Counted from the first letter of the stretch, positions 1-5,562 are shown. The stretch: DNA of 5,818 bases from an uncultured Catenibacillus sp. (GCA_934339005.1 CAKRHR010000080.1:1-5818); one strand, 5' to 3'. The notes: generated by a model not told the origin, from the letters alone. Numbers and translations: made by a program.

Positions 1-33
1 AGTCCACTGCTTAAAGGTGTCGGACATAAATAA
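1..33 (+). CDS. Possible 3' end of an upstream gene (partial)
   Basis: The first frame is open from the window edge to a TAA at 31-33 and reads SPLLKGVGHK before the stop. The stop lies just ahead of the GGAGG ribosome binding site of the next gene, as expected for the last codons of a preceding gene in the same operon. Ten residues are too few to recognise a family. Another frame stops at 12-14 and could equally be the true upstream end, so this is a tentative call. Confidence 0.3.
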   Translation, partial: SPLLKGVGHK

Positions 34-35
34 AC

Positions 36-40
36 GGAGG
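36..40 (+). promoter_or_regulatory. Ribosome binding site that fixes the start of the YcxB-like gene
   Basis: GGAGG lies 7 bases before the ATG at 48 but only 1 base before the in-frame GTG at 42. The spacing favours the ATG. Confidence 0.8.
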
Positions 41-47
41 TGTGGTC

Positions 48-677
48 ATGCCAGAGTTAGATGAAGCAAAAAAAACATCTGAGGACAGAGAAATCCCTGC
101 GGCAGATGAAGCGAATCAAAAAGATGTATCTGTGCCAGACAGTGAGCTGACAGATGAAACGGAAAAAAAGGTTTATGAAGGCCTGAGCATTGATATTAAA
201 ATCACAGAAAAGGATATGGCTGATTTTATTCTCAGACATAATTATTCCTCACCCTCCGGCTGGGTTGGCGTACTGATTAGTATTGCGGCGATTATATTGT
301 TGATTGTACGTTTTGATGTCATGGACATGACGACAAGACTTGCGATGATTGTTATTGGTGCATTATTTATCGTTATTAATCCGATTTTACTTGTATCCAA
401 AGCTAAAAAACAGGTGCGCAACAATCAGATGTTTGCAACACCAATCACATATATTTTAAGTGATGATGTGATTGCGATTGAACAAAATGGTGAACAGCTT
501 ACAATTCCATGGTCAGATATTCGTGTTGTCAAAGGCTCCAAAAAGGCAATTGTTGTTTATGTGACACGCGTGCGCGCACTGTTGTGGCCGATGACACAGA
601 TTGAAGCACAGTACGATGATATTTTGAAGCTCTTAAATGAAAAACTCGGCACAGCCCGTGTCAGAGTTGGCAAATAA
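48..677 (+). CDS. YcxB-like two-helix membrane protein
   Basis: A 209-residue membrane protein of unknown biochemical role. Residues 1-45 are highly charged, mostly acidic, and look disordered. Two hydrophobic stretches follow, at about 72-88 (starting GWVGVLISIAAI) and 97-117, joined by a short loop, so both termini probably face the same side, most likely the cytoplasm. After the second helix comes a basic patch (SKAKKQVR) and a soluble beta-rich tail of about 90 residues. The tail pattern (threonine-rich YIL.DD.IAIEQNGEQLTIPW.DI, then a strand and a WPM turn near 180) resembles the C-terminal YcxB-like domain found in many Firmicutes. The ATG at 48 is chosen because GGAGG sits 7 bases ahead of it. 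tsaE begins 16 bases after the stop, so the two are probably co-transcribed. Family assignment rests on pattern memory; the function is not known. Confidence 0.72.
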   Translation: MPELDEAKKTSEDREIPAADEANQKDVSVPDSELTDETEKKVYEGLSIDIKITEKDMADFILRHNYSSPSGWVGVLISIAAIILLIVRFDVMDMTTRLAMIVIGALFIVINPILLVSKAKKQVRNNQMFATPITYILSDDVIAIEQNGEQLTIPWSDIRVVKGSKKAIVVYVTRVRALLWPMTQIEAQYDDILKLLNEKLGTARVRVGK

Positions 678-693
678 GACGGTGGTAGAACAG

Positions 694-1113
694 ATGGTAA
701 TAGAAACAAATAATGCAAAAGAAACCTTTCAGGCAGGATTTAACCTTGGACAAAAGGCACAGCCTGGACAGGTTTTCACACTGATTGGCGATTTAGGTGT
801 CGGAAAAACTGTTTTTACACAGGGCTTTGCTGCCGGACTTGGTATCGAAGAACCGATTAACAGTCCGACATTTACAATCGTTCAGGAATATGAAGAAGGT
901 AGACTGCCGCTGTATCATTTTGATGTATATCGTATTGCAGACCCGGAGGAAATGTATGAGGTCGGTTTTGACGATTATATCGAGGGGGACGGCGTGTGCC
1001 TCATCGAATGGGCAGATCTGATTCGGGAAATCCTTCCTGAAAAAGTGACGAGAATCTGCATCGAAAAAGACCTTGAAAAAGGTTTTGATTATCGAAAAAT
1101 TACAGTGACGTAA
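694..1113 (+). CDS. tsaE: tRNA threonylcarbamoyladenosine biosynthesis ATPase TsaE
   Basis: A 139-residue P-loop ATPase that works with TsaB and TsaD to form t6A at position 37 of ANN-decoding tRNAs; in the known system its ATPase activity is thought to reset the TsaBD complex after transfer. The Walker A motif GDLGVGKT is at 32-39. Further family signatures are SPTF (57-60, switch-like threonine), LYHFDVYR (73-80) and EWAD (105-108). Length matches the usual 140-155 residues. An in-frame ATG at 637 overlaps the previous gene by 41 bases and would add 19 residues with no family resemblance. The ATG at 694 has GGTGG at 681-685, 8 bases upstream, and puts the P-loop at the normal distance from the N-terminus. 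It follows the YcxB-like gene by 16 bases and precedes tsaB by 72 bases. Identification is firm; only the start is slightly open. Confidence 0.95.
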   Translation: MVIETNNAKETFQAGFNLGQKAQPGQVFTLIGDLGVGKTVFTQGFAAGLGIEEPINSPTFTIVQEYEEGRLPLYHFDVYRIADPEEMYEVGFDDYIEGDGVCLIEWADLIREILPEKVTRICIEKDLEKGFDYRKITVT

Positions 1114-1131
1114 AAAATTTAGAAAAAATAC

Positions 1132-1147
1132 CTTTTAACCCTAAAAG
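1132..1147 (+). other. Weak A/T-rich hairpin between tsaE and tsaB
   Basis: CTTTTA and TAAAAG pair perfectly around the four-base loop ACCC. The stem has one G-C pair and no T-tract follows, so it is unlikely to terminate transcription. It might act as a processing or mRNA-end element, or be chance in an A/T-rich gap. No convincing promoter is seen in this 72-base gap. Confidence 0.25.
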
Positions 1148-1169
1148 CTTATATGTATGAGAAATAAAA

Positions 1170-1174
1170 AGGAG
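1170..1174 (+). promoter_or_regulatory. Ribosome binding site for tsaB
   Basis: AGGAG is 11 bases before the ATG at 1186. An in-frame GTG at 1177 is only 2 bases away and too close to be used. The spacing to 1186 is slightly long, but that start gives the standard TsaB N-terminus. An out-of-frame ATG at 1175 opens a four-codon ORF whose TGA overlaps the tsaB ATG. Confidence 0.65.
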
Positions 1175-1185
1175 ATGTGCAGTCA

Positions 1186-1905
1186 ATGAAAATACTGGCA
1201 CTTGAGAGTTCAGGACTTGTCGCATCTGTAGCTGTTGTTGAGGATGGCAAAATGATTGGCGAATACACTACCAATTTTAAGAAAACCCATTCTCAGACAT
1301 TACTGCCGATGTTAGACGAGCTTGTCAAAACACTTGAGTTGGATTTAAATGATATTGATGCTATTGCTGTCTGTGCAGGCCCTGGTTCATTTACAGGACT
1401 TCGTATTGGCAGTGCAACGGCCAAAGGTCTTGGTCTGGCATTGAAGAAACCGCTCATCGGCATTCCGACTGTAGATGGCATTGCTTACAATTTATACGGT
1501 ACAGAGCGTGTGATTTGTCCGTTAATGGATGCCAGAAGACAGCAGGTTTATACTGGCTTATATACATTTGAAAAAGATGAATTTAAGGTACTGACACCGC
1601 AAAAAGCTGTGGCAGTGACAGAAATCATTGATGAGATTAATGCACTTGGACGTCCTGTGATTTTTCTTGGGGACGGCGTGCCGGTGTATAAAGATATTAT
1701 TGAAACATGTGTACAGGTGGATTATACATTTGCACCGGCACATGTTGCTTACCAGAGGGCAGGTGCGATTGGGGCTCTGGCAGAGATTTATTATGCTCAG
1801 GGAAGACTTGAAACAGCATCCGAACATCGTCCTGATTATCTGAGATTATCTCAGGCAGAACGCGAGCTGATGGAAAAAAATCCGGATTATAAGCCACAGG
1901 CATAA
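1186..1905 (+). CDS. tsaB: tRNA threonylcarbamoyladenosine biosynthesis protein TsaB
   Basis: A 239-residue ASKHA-fold protein, the non-catalytic paralogue of TsaD. In the known pathway it dimerises with TsaD and helps recruit TsaE for t6A37 synthesis in the cytoplasm. Visible family marks are the N-terminal MKILALESSG, KTHSQTLLP at 33-41, GPGSFTGLRIG at 65-75, the DARRQQVY segment at 115-122 and PDYLR at 216-220 near the C-terminus. Unlike TsaD it lacks the metal-binding HxxxH motif, as expected. Length is normal for the family. The start at 1186 is preferred over the GTG at 1177 because of ribosome binding site spacing and the conserved MKIL start. rimI begins only 4 bases after the stop, a very common bacterial pairing that suggests translational coupling. 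Confidence 0.96.
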   Translation: MKILALESSGLVASVAVVEDGKMIGEYTTNFKKTHSQTLLPMLDELVKTLELDLNDIDAIAVCAGPGSFTGLRIGSATAKGLGLALKKPLIGIPTVDGIAYNLYGTERVICPLMDARRQQVYTGLYTFEKDEFKVLTPQKAVAVTEIIDEINALGRPVIFLGDGVPVYKDIIETCVQVDYTFAPAHVAYQRAGAIGALAEIYYAQGRLETASEHRPDYLRLSQAERELMEKNPDYKPQA

Positions 1906-1909
1906 GACT

Positions 1910-2353
1910 ATGATGATACGTCAGATTAAAGAAACAGATTTAGCACAGGTGTGTGCGATAGAAGCAGCAACATTTTCAGACGCCTGGACGATGCAGAGTT
2001 TTGAAGAAACGATGCAAAATTCGGAAAGTTGTCTGCTTGTGGCTGTGGATGATGAAGAAACCGTGCTTGGTTATTGCTGCCTGTATACGGCTGCGGATGA
2101 GGGTGAAATCGTCAATGTTGCCGTAGCTGATAAGGCACGCAGACTTGGCATCGGCTATGCCCTCGTCAGTGCCCTGATGCGTGAAGGAAGCCTGCGCGGG
2201 GTGACATTTTTTTATCTTGAAGTGCGGGAGAGTAATCTTCCGGCACAAAAACTTTATGAAAAACTTGGATTTAAAGCAGCAGGTCTGCGCAAAAATTTTT
2301 ATCAAAAGCCTTTGGAACATGCATTGATAATGACATATGATGTGTCTGCGTGA
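1910..2353 (+). CDS. rimI: Ribosomal protein S18 alanine N-acetyltransferase RimI
   Basis: A 147-residue GNAT acetyltransferase. The family transfers acetyl from acetyl-CoA to the N-terminal alanine of ribosomal protein S18, and some members act on other N-termini. The acetyl-CoA pyrophosphate loop RRLGIGYA is at 77-84. The signature LEVRESNLPAQKLYEKLGF spans 103-121. It contains E104 and Y116, which align with the glutamate and tyrosine implicated in catalysis in enterobacterial RimI. The C-terminal NFYQKP.EHALIM pattern (129-141) also fits RimI. The gene starts 4 bases after tsaB with no strong ribosome binding site, only AGG at 1898-1900, so initiation probably depends on coupling to tsaB. 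ATG codons at 1910 and 1913 are both possible starts. The tsaB neighbourhood supports RimI over a generic GNAT. Confidence 0.92.
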   Translation: MMIRQIKETDLAQVCAIEAATFSDAWTMQSFEETMQNSESCLLVAVDDEETVLGYCCLYTAADEGEIVNVAVADKARRLGIGYALVSALMREGSLRGVTFFYLEVRESNLPAQKLYEKLGFKAAGLRKNFYQKPLEHALIMTYDVSA

Positions 2354-2366
2354 CATATTTTACCGG

Positions 2367-2395
2367 TATAATTCCAAAAAATATTTATGTATAAT
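2367..2395 (+). promoter_or_regulatory. Candidate promoter region ahead of the cysteine-rich protein gene
   Basis: Two perfect TATAAT boxes occur at 2367-2372 and 2390-2395 in the 91-base gap after rimI. Neither has a recognisable TTGACA-like box at 16-18 bases. The first overlaps the palindrome TACCGGTA (2361-2368). The gap marks the likeliest place for a second transcription start in the cluster, but without a -35 box the call is weak, and A/T-rich gaps produce TATAAT by chance. Confidence 0.35.
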
Positions 2396-2396
2396 G

Positions 2397-2425
2397 AAGA
2401 TGTCAAAATCAAAGACAGACATCTT
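2397..2425 (+). promoter_or_regulatory. 8-bp inverted repeat, possible operator or leader hairpin
   Basis: AAGATGTC (2397-2404) is repeated inverted as GACATCTT (2418-2425) with 13 bases between. Arm centres are 21 bp apart, two helical turns, as a dimeric regulator would need. The left arm starts one base after the TATAAT at 2390-2395, so it would cover a start site near 2402. If transcribed from upstream it would form a hairpin ending 8 bases before the GGAGG of the next gene. No T-tract follows, so it is not an intrinsic terminator. Confidence 0.35.
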
Positions 2426-2444
2426 ATAAATCCGGAGGCCGCAA

Positions 2445-2696
2445 ATGAAAAAAGATAAAATTGAGAAAAATACAAACGCACAGACAGTATGTAATGCCTG
2501 TGGGAAATTACTTGCATGCACAGGTGATATGTATAAAGAAGCCGTGTTTTGTGCTGATTTTTCATGGGGTTATTTTTCAGACAAGGATGGCAGACATGAT
2601 TGCTGGCGTCTTTGCGAAGCATGTTATGACAAGCTGACATCGTCATTTAAGATTCCGGTGGAAACATATGAAAAGACGGTGTTAATGGACGAATAG
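2445..2696 (+). CDS. Small cysteine-rich, putative zinc-ribbon protein of unknown function
   Basis: An 83-residue soluble protein. CNAC at 16-19 and CEAC at 57-60 form a paired CxxC arrangement typical of a zinc ribbon or knuckle. Additional cysteines lie at 25, 36 and 53, and H51 could also bind metal. Between the pairs is an aromatic WGYFSDKDG segment (41-49), and the C-terminal part reads CYDKL..SFKIPVETYE. I recall similar small hypothetical proteins in clostridia but cannot name a characterised family. GGAGG at 2434-2438 is 6 bases ahead of the ATG, so this is a well-expressed real gene rather than a shadow. rnz starts 15 bases downstream, so the two are very likely co-transcribed. Position among tRNA-maturation and ribosome-modification genes hints at an RNA-related role, but that is inference only. 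Confidence 0.8.
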   Translation: MKKDKIEKNTNAQTVCNACGKLLACTGDMYKEAVFCADFSWGYFSDKDGRHDCWRLCEACYDKLTSSFKIPVETYEKTVLMDE

Positions 2697-2711
2697 AAAT
2701 GAGGAGAACAG

Positions 2712-3620
2712 ATGTTAGATGTATGTTTACTTGGAACGGGGGGCATGATGCCACTGCCTTACCGTTGGCTGACATCACTGATGCTCAGATACAACGGCAG
2801 CAGTCTGCTGATTGACTGCGGAGAAGGTACACAGATTGCAATCCGTGAAAAGGGATGGACATTCAAATCGATTGATATTATATGTATTACACATTTCCAT
2901 GGGGACCATATCAGTGGACTTCCCGGAATCCTTCTTGCAATGGGAAATTCCGAGCGCACAGAGCCTTTATATATGATTGGACCAAAAGGTCTTGAAAAGG
3001 TTGTCAATGCGTTGCGTATTATTGCGCCGGAGTTGCCCTTTGAAATTAAATTTATTGAAATTAACAGTCCTTATGAAGAAATCCGCATGAACGGATATGT
3101 GATTAAGGCTTTTAAAGTAAATCATAAAATTACATGCTATGGATATAGCATAGAGATTGAACGTGCAGGCTTATTTGATGTTGAAAAGGCAATGCAAAAC
3201 GATATTCCTAAAAATTGCTGGAGTAAGCTGCAAAAAGGCGAAATCCTTGAACTGGATGGCAGAACACTGACACCGGACATGGTGCTTGGACCGCCGCGAA
3301 AAGGCATCAAAGTCACCTATACCACAGATACAAGACCGACAGAATCCATCGCAGTCAATGCCAAAGATTCCGATTTATTTATCTGTGAAGGCATGTATGG
3401 TGAAAAAGGTGATGTCAATAATGCAGTTAAATACAAACATATGACATTTGAGGAGGCAGGCACACTGGCAAAACGAGCAAATGTTCGTACAATGTGGCTG
3501 ACCCATTACAGTCCTGCCCTTGGATACCCTGAGAATTTCATCGGCGATGTCCGAAAAATTTTTCCGGAATCCTATGCTGCCAAAGATGGTATGTCAACAG
3601 AATTAAAGTTCGAAGATTAA
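2712..3620 (+). CDS. rnz: RNase Z-type metallo-beta-lactamase-fold hydrolase
   Basis: A 302-residue MBL-fold protein, probably a tRNA 3' endonuclease that removes 3' trailers from precursor tRNA. Metal and catalytic motifs are present: LIDCGEGTQ (33-41), HFHGDHISG (61-69, with H61, H63, D65, H66), H138, D206 in TTDTRP, H243 and H265 in LTHYSP. The LDGRTLTPDMVLGPPRKG region (181-198) is typical of RNase Z rather than of other MBL enzymes. Length agrees with the roughly 300-residue bacterial form. Some usual RNase Z features are altered: the N-terminal GTGSxxPTxxR becomes GTGGMMPLPYR, the HEAT-type motif reads CEGM, and HST reads HMT. It could therefore be a divergent RNase Z or a paralogue with another phosphodiester substrate. 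AGGAG at 2702-2706 lies 5 bases before the ATG. tsaD follows after 21 bases. Confidence 0.83.
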   Translation: MLDVCLLGTGGMMPLPYRWLTSLMLRYNGSSLLIDCGEGTQIAIREKGWTFKSIDIICITHFHGDHISGLPGILLAMGNSERTEPLYMIGPKGLEKVVNALRIIAPELPFEIKFIEINSPYEEIRMNGYVIKAFKVNHKITCYGYSIEIERAGLFDVEKAMQNDIPKNCWSKLQKGEILELDGRTLTPDMVLGPPRKGIKVTYTTDTRPTESIAVNAKDSDLFICEGMYGEKGDVNNAVKYKHMTFEEAGTLAKRANVRTMWLTHYSPALGYPENFIGDVRKIFPESYAAKDGMSTELKFED

Positions 3621-3626
3621 ATTAAA

Positions 3627-3631
3627 AAGGA
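3627..3631 (+). promoter_or_regulatory. Ribosome binding site that decides the tsaD start
   Basis: AAGGA ends 1 base before the in-frame ATG at 3633 and 10 bases before the ATG at 3642. The first spacing is too short for initiation, so 3642 is favoured. The alternative would add only three residues (MSA). Confidence 0.55.
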
Positions 3632-3641
3632 AATGAGTGCA

Positions 3642-4664
3642 ATGAAAGAAGATGTTTTAATTCTTGCCATAGAATCCTCCTGTGACGAAACAGCCGCTGC
3701 AGTTGTCAAAAATGGCAGAGAAGTATTATCAAATATAATTTCCTCCCAAATCGAGCTGCATAAGTTATTTGGTGGAGTTGTGCCTGAAATTGCGTCAAGA
3801 AAACACATCGAAAAGATTAACGAAGTCATAGAAGAAGCGCTTGAGGAGGCCCATGTGACGTTAGATGATATTGATGCCATTGCAGTGACTTATGGTCCTG
3901 GACTTGTAGGTGCACTGCTCGTTGGTGTGGCAGAAGCCAAAGCTATCAGTTATGCAAAGCATATACCCCTTGTCGGGGTGCATCATATTGAAGGCCACAT
4001 TTCAGCCAATTATATCGAAAATAAAGAACTTGAACCGCCATTTTTATGTATGGTTGTATCCGGCGGTCATACGCACCTTGTAAAGGTGGCTGATTATGGC
4101 AAATATGAGATTATCGGACGTACCAGGGATGATGCTGCAGGTGAAGCCTTTGATAAGGTCGCCAGAGCTATCGGACTGGGTTATCCAGGCGGTCCAAAGA
4201 TTGATAAATTAGCTAAAGAAGGTAATCCAAAAGCGATTGCATTTCCAAAAGCGCACATTGAAGGTGCGCCGATGGATTTTAGCTTCAGTGGCATCAAATC
4301 AGCCGTCTTAAATTATATTAACGGCTGTAAGATGAAAAATGAAGAAGTACCAAGAGCGGATATTGCTGCATCATTCCAGAATGCAGTGATTGAAGTCATT
4401 GTTGAAAAGACAATGACCGCAGCCAAAGCCTCTGGTTTAAATCAGGTATGTCTGGCTGGCGGTGTGGCTTCAAACTCCGCACTTCGAAAAGCTATGACCA
4501 AAGCCTGTGAAAAAGAAGGTTTAAAATTCTCCTATCCGGCACCGATTCTTTGCACAGATAATGCAGCCATGATTGGTGCAGCAGGTTATTATGAATATAT
4601 GGCAGGTACACGCCATGGATTAGATTTAAATGCTGTGCCTAATTTAAAATTAGGTCAGAGATAA
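3642..4664 (+). CDS. tsaD: tRNA N6-adenosine threonylcarbamoyltransferase TsaD
   Basis: A 340-residue ASKHA enzyme that transfers the threonylcarbamoyl group from threonylcarbamoyl-AMP to A37 of tRNAs reading ANN codons. All hallmarks are seen: ESSCDET (11-17), ELHKLFGGVVPEIASRKH (39-55 region), the metal-binding HxxxH in HHIEGH (H115 and H119), SGGHTHL (140-146), RDDAAGEAFDKVAR (162-175), GYPGGP (180-185), SFSGIKSA (214-221), GGVASNSALR (273-282) and TDNAAMI with metal ligand D306. Length is standard, and nothing is truncated. The start at 3642 is chosen by ribosome binding site spacing; 3633 would add three residues. It is the last gene of its group, followed by a strong hairpin. With tsaE and tsaB upstream, three of the four t6A genes are here; tsaC is absent from the window. 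Confidence 0.97.
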   Translation: MKEDVLILAIESSCDETAAAVVKNGREVLSNIISSQIELHKLFGGVVPEIASRKHIEKINEVIEEALEEAHVTLDDIDAIAVTYGPGLVGALLVGVAEAKAISYAKHIPLVGVHHIEGHISANYIENKELEPPFLCMVVSGGHTHLVKVADYGKYEIIGRTRDDAAGEAFDKVARAIGLGYPGGPKIDKLAKEGNPKAIAFPKAHIEGAPMDFSFSGIKSAVLNYINGCKMKNEEVPRADIAASFQNAVIEVIVEKTMTAAKASGLNQVCLAGGVASNSALRKAMTKACEKEGLKFSYPAPILCTDNAAMIGAAGYYEYMAGTRHGLDLNAVPNLKLGQR

Positions 4665-4685
4665 CCAATAGAATATGATACAGGA

Positions 4686-4719
4686 CAACCACCTTTCGAC
4701 CGCGTGCGAGAGGTGGTTG
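4686..4719 (+). terminator. Strong hairpin after tsaD, probable imperfect terminator
   Basis: CAACCACCT (4686-4694) pairs with AGGTGGTTG (4711-4719). The stem continues inward through a T-G wobble and TCG/CGA to about 13 bp, closing an 8-base loop. It starts 22 bases after the tsaD stop, the expected place for transcription to end. The tail (CTTCTAAATAA) is a poor T-tract, so termination may be partial, or the element may be an mRNA-stabilising hairpin or a dispersed palindromic repeat. Confidence 0.55.
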
Positions 4720-4742
4720 CTTCTAAATAATATGATGGTCGA

Positions 4743-4776
4743 GAATTGCGTGAATTGCGTAGCAATGTAGCAATTC
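4743..4776 (+). repeat. Compact nested direct and inverted repeat ahead of ispD
   Basis: GAATTGCGT occurs twice in tandem (4743-4751 and 4752-4760). It is followed by GTAGCAAT twice in tandem (4759-4766 and 4767-4774). The second pair is an inverted version of the first: GAATTGC at 4743-4749 pairs with GCAATTC at 4770-4776, and inside that ATTGC at 4754-4758 pairs with GCAAT at 4762-4766. The result is a two-part stem-loop with a small internal loop. It lies 67 bases before the ispD ATG. It could be a regulatory RNA or DNA element or a copy of a dispersed repeat. Confidence 0.7.
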
Positions 4777-4783
4777 GTATACA
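4755..4783 (+). promoter_or_regulatory. Weak candidate promoter for ispD
   Basis: TTGCGT (4755-4760) and TATACA (4778-4783) are spaced by 17 bases. Each matches the consensus only partly, 3 of 6 and 4 of 6. The -35 part falls inside the repeat block. A promoter is expected in this 179-base gap because a terminator-like hairpin precedes it, but no strong one is seen. Confidence 0.25.
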
Positions 4784-4828
4784 TCAATGAGTGTCAAAAG
4801 TAACGATAAATTACAATTTGATAAAGTC

Positions 4829-4835
4829 AGGGTGA
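4829..4835 (+). promoter_or_regulatory. Ribosome binding site that decides the ispD start
   Basis: AGGGTGA lies 8 bases before the ATG at 4844. The in-frame ATG at 4787 has no purine-rich site ahead of it and would add a basic 19-residue extension not usual for IspD. Confidence 0.65.
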
Positions 4836-4843
4836 AGAAATCA

Positions 4844-5554
4844 ATGGCAGAAAAAACAGCAGCGATTATTCTGGCAGGCGGCAAAGGCAGCCGTATGCAG
4901 AGTGATGTGCACAAACAATATATAAAGATTAATGATAAACCGATATTATACTATACATTAAAAGCATTTGAAGCATCTGTGGTGGATGCACTGATTATTG
5001 TCTGCGGTAAAGGGGAAATTGACTTCTGTCGCAGGGAGATTGTCGAAAAATATCATATAAATAAGGTGACCGCAATTACAGAGGGCGGCAAAGAACGTTA
5101 TAATTCTGTCTATGAAGGATTAAAGATGGTCAACAATGCCGAAATTACATTGATTCATGATGGTGCAAGACCTTTTGTGACCGGTGAAATGATTCAGAAA
5201 AATATTGAAGCTGCCAGACGATACCGTGCGTGTATTACAGCCGTACGTTCAAAAGATACGATAAAGATATCAGATGCTGATGGTATCGTACAATATACAC
5301 CTGACCGTCGTTATGTCTGGAATGTACAGACACCACAGACATTTCAGACGCCACTGATAAGAGAAGCCTATGAAAAATTAATGCAGCAGCCGGTGGATGG
5401 AATTACCGATGACGCGATGGTTGTAGAAACCGTTTTAAAATATCCGGTAAAAATTGTCGAAGGTAATTATACAAATCTAAAGATAACAACGCCGGAAGAT
5501 TTGCCTATAGCACAAATTCTGGTAGATAATTTAACGAAAAAACACAATATATAG
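4844..5554 (+). CDS. ispD: 2-C-methyl-D-erythritol 4-phosphate cytidylyltransferase IspD
   Basis: A 236-residue cytoplasmic nucleotidyltransferase of the MEP isoprenoid pathway. It joins CTP and 2-C-methyl-D-erythritol 4-phosphate to give CDP-methylerythritol. Motifs in order: the CTP-binding LAGGKGSRM (10-18), K24 in KQY, GGKERYNSVYEGL (81-93), HDGARP (105-110), KDTIK (137-141), TPQTF (163-167), TDDAMVVE (188-195) and GNYTNLKITTPEDL (207-220) with the conserved lysine K213. Length is normal and no IspF domain is fused. A related family, the ribitol-5-phosphate cytidylyltransferases (TarI/Bcs1), has similar motifs. No teichoic acid genes are nearby and the motifs fit IspD well, so IspD is preferred. 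The start at 4844 rests on the AGGGTGA site and on the normal distance from the N-terminus to the LAGG loop. It appears to be a single-gene unit. Confidence 0.9.
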   Translation: MAEKTAAIILAGGKGSRMQSDVHKQYIKINDKPILYYTLKAFEASVVDALIIVCGKGEIDFCRREIVEKYHINKVTAITEGGKERYNSVYEGLKMVNNAEITLIHDGARPFVTGEMIQKNIEAARRYRACITAVRSKDTIKISDADGIVQYTPDRRYVWNVQTPQTFQTPLIREAYEKLMQQPVDGITDDAMVVETVLKYPVKIVEGNYTNLKITTPEDLPIAQILVDNLTKKHNI

Positions 5555-5562
5555 AAAAATTG

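Noticed and set aside
637..693. An upstream in-frame start for tsaE overlapping the YcxB-like gene
   Set aside because: The extra 19 residues do not resemble TsaE and would push the P-loop too far from the N-terminus.
1976..2356. A 126-codon minus-strand ORF opposite rimI
   Set aside because: It lies wholly over a well-supported acetyltransferase gene and its Cys/His/Lys-rich product looks like antisense translation.
2302..2646. A 114-codon minus-strand ORF opposite the rimI end and the cysteine-rich gene
   Set aside because: The + strand gene has a strong ribosome binding site and an ordered cysteine pattern; the antisense product shows no recognisable domain.
2798..2810. CAGCAG-T-CTGCTG palindrome inside rnz
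   Set aside because: Short and fully accounted for by coding sequence.
4638..4654. A perfect 17-base palindrome (CCTAATTT, A, AAATTAGG) in the last codons of tsaD
   Set aside because: It is explained by ordinary codons for Pro-Asn-Leu-Lys-Leu-Gly. One such A/T-rich palindrome is expected by chance in a window this size.
4732..4770. A 12-codon mini-ORF (MMVENCVNCVAM) across the repeat block
   Set aside because: It has no ribosome binding site and its repeated residues simply follow from the DNA repeats.
4743..4776. A CRISPR array as explanation for the tandem repeats
   Set aside because: The units are 8-9 bases, directly abutting, with no spacers and no cas genes nearby.
4787..4843. A 19-residue N-terminal extension of IspD
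   Set aside because: No ribosome binding site precedes the ATG at 4787, whereas AGGGTGA is well placed for the ATG at 4844.
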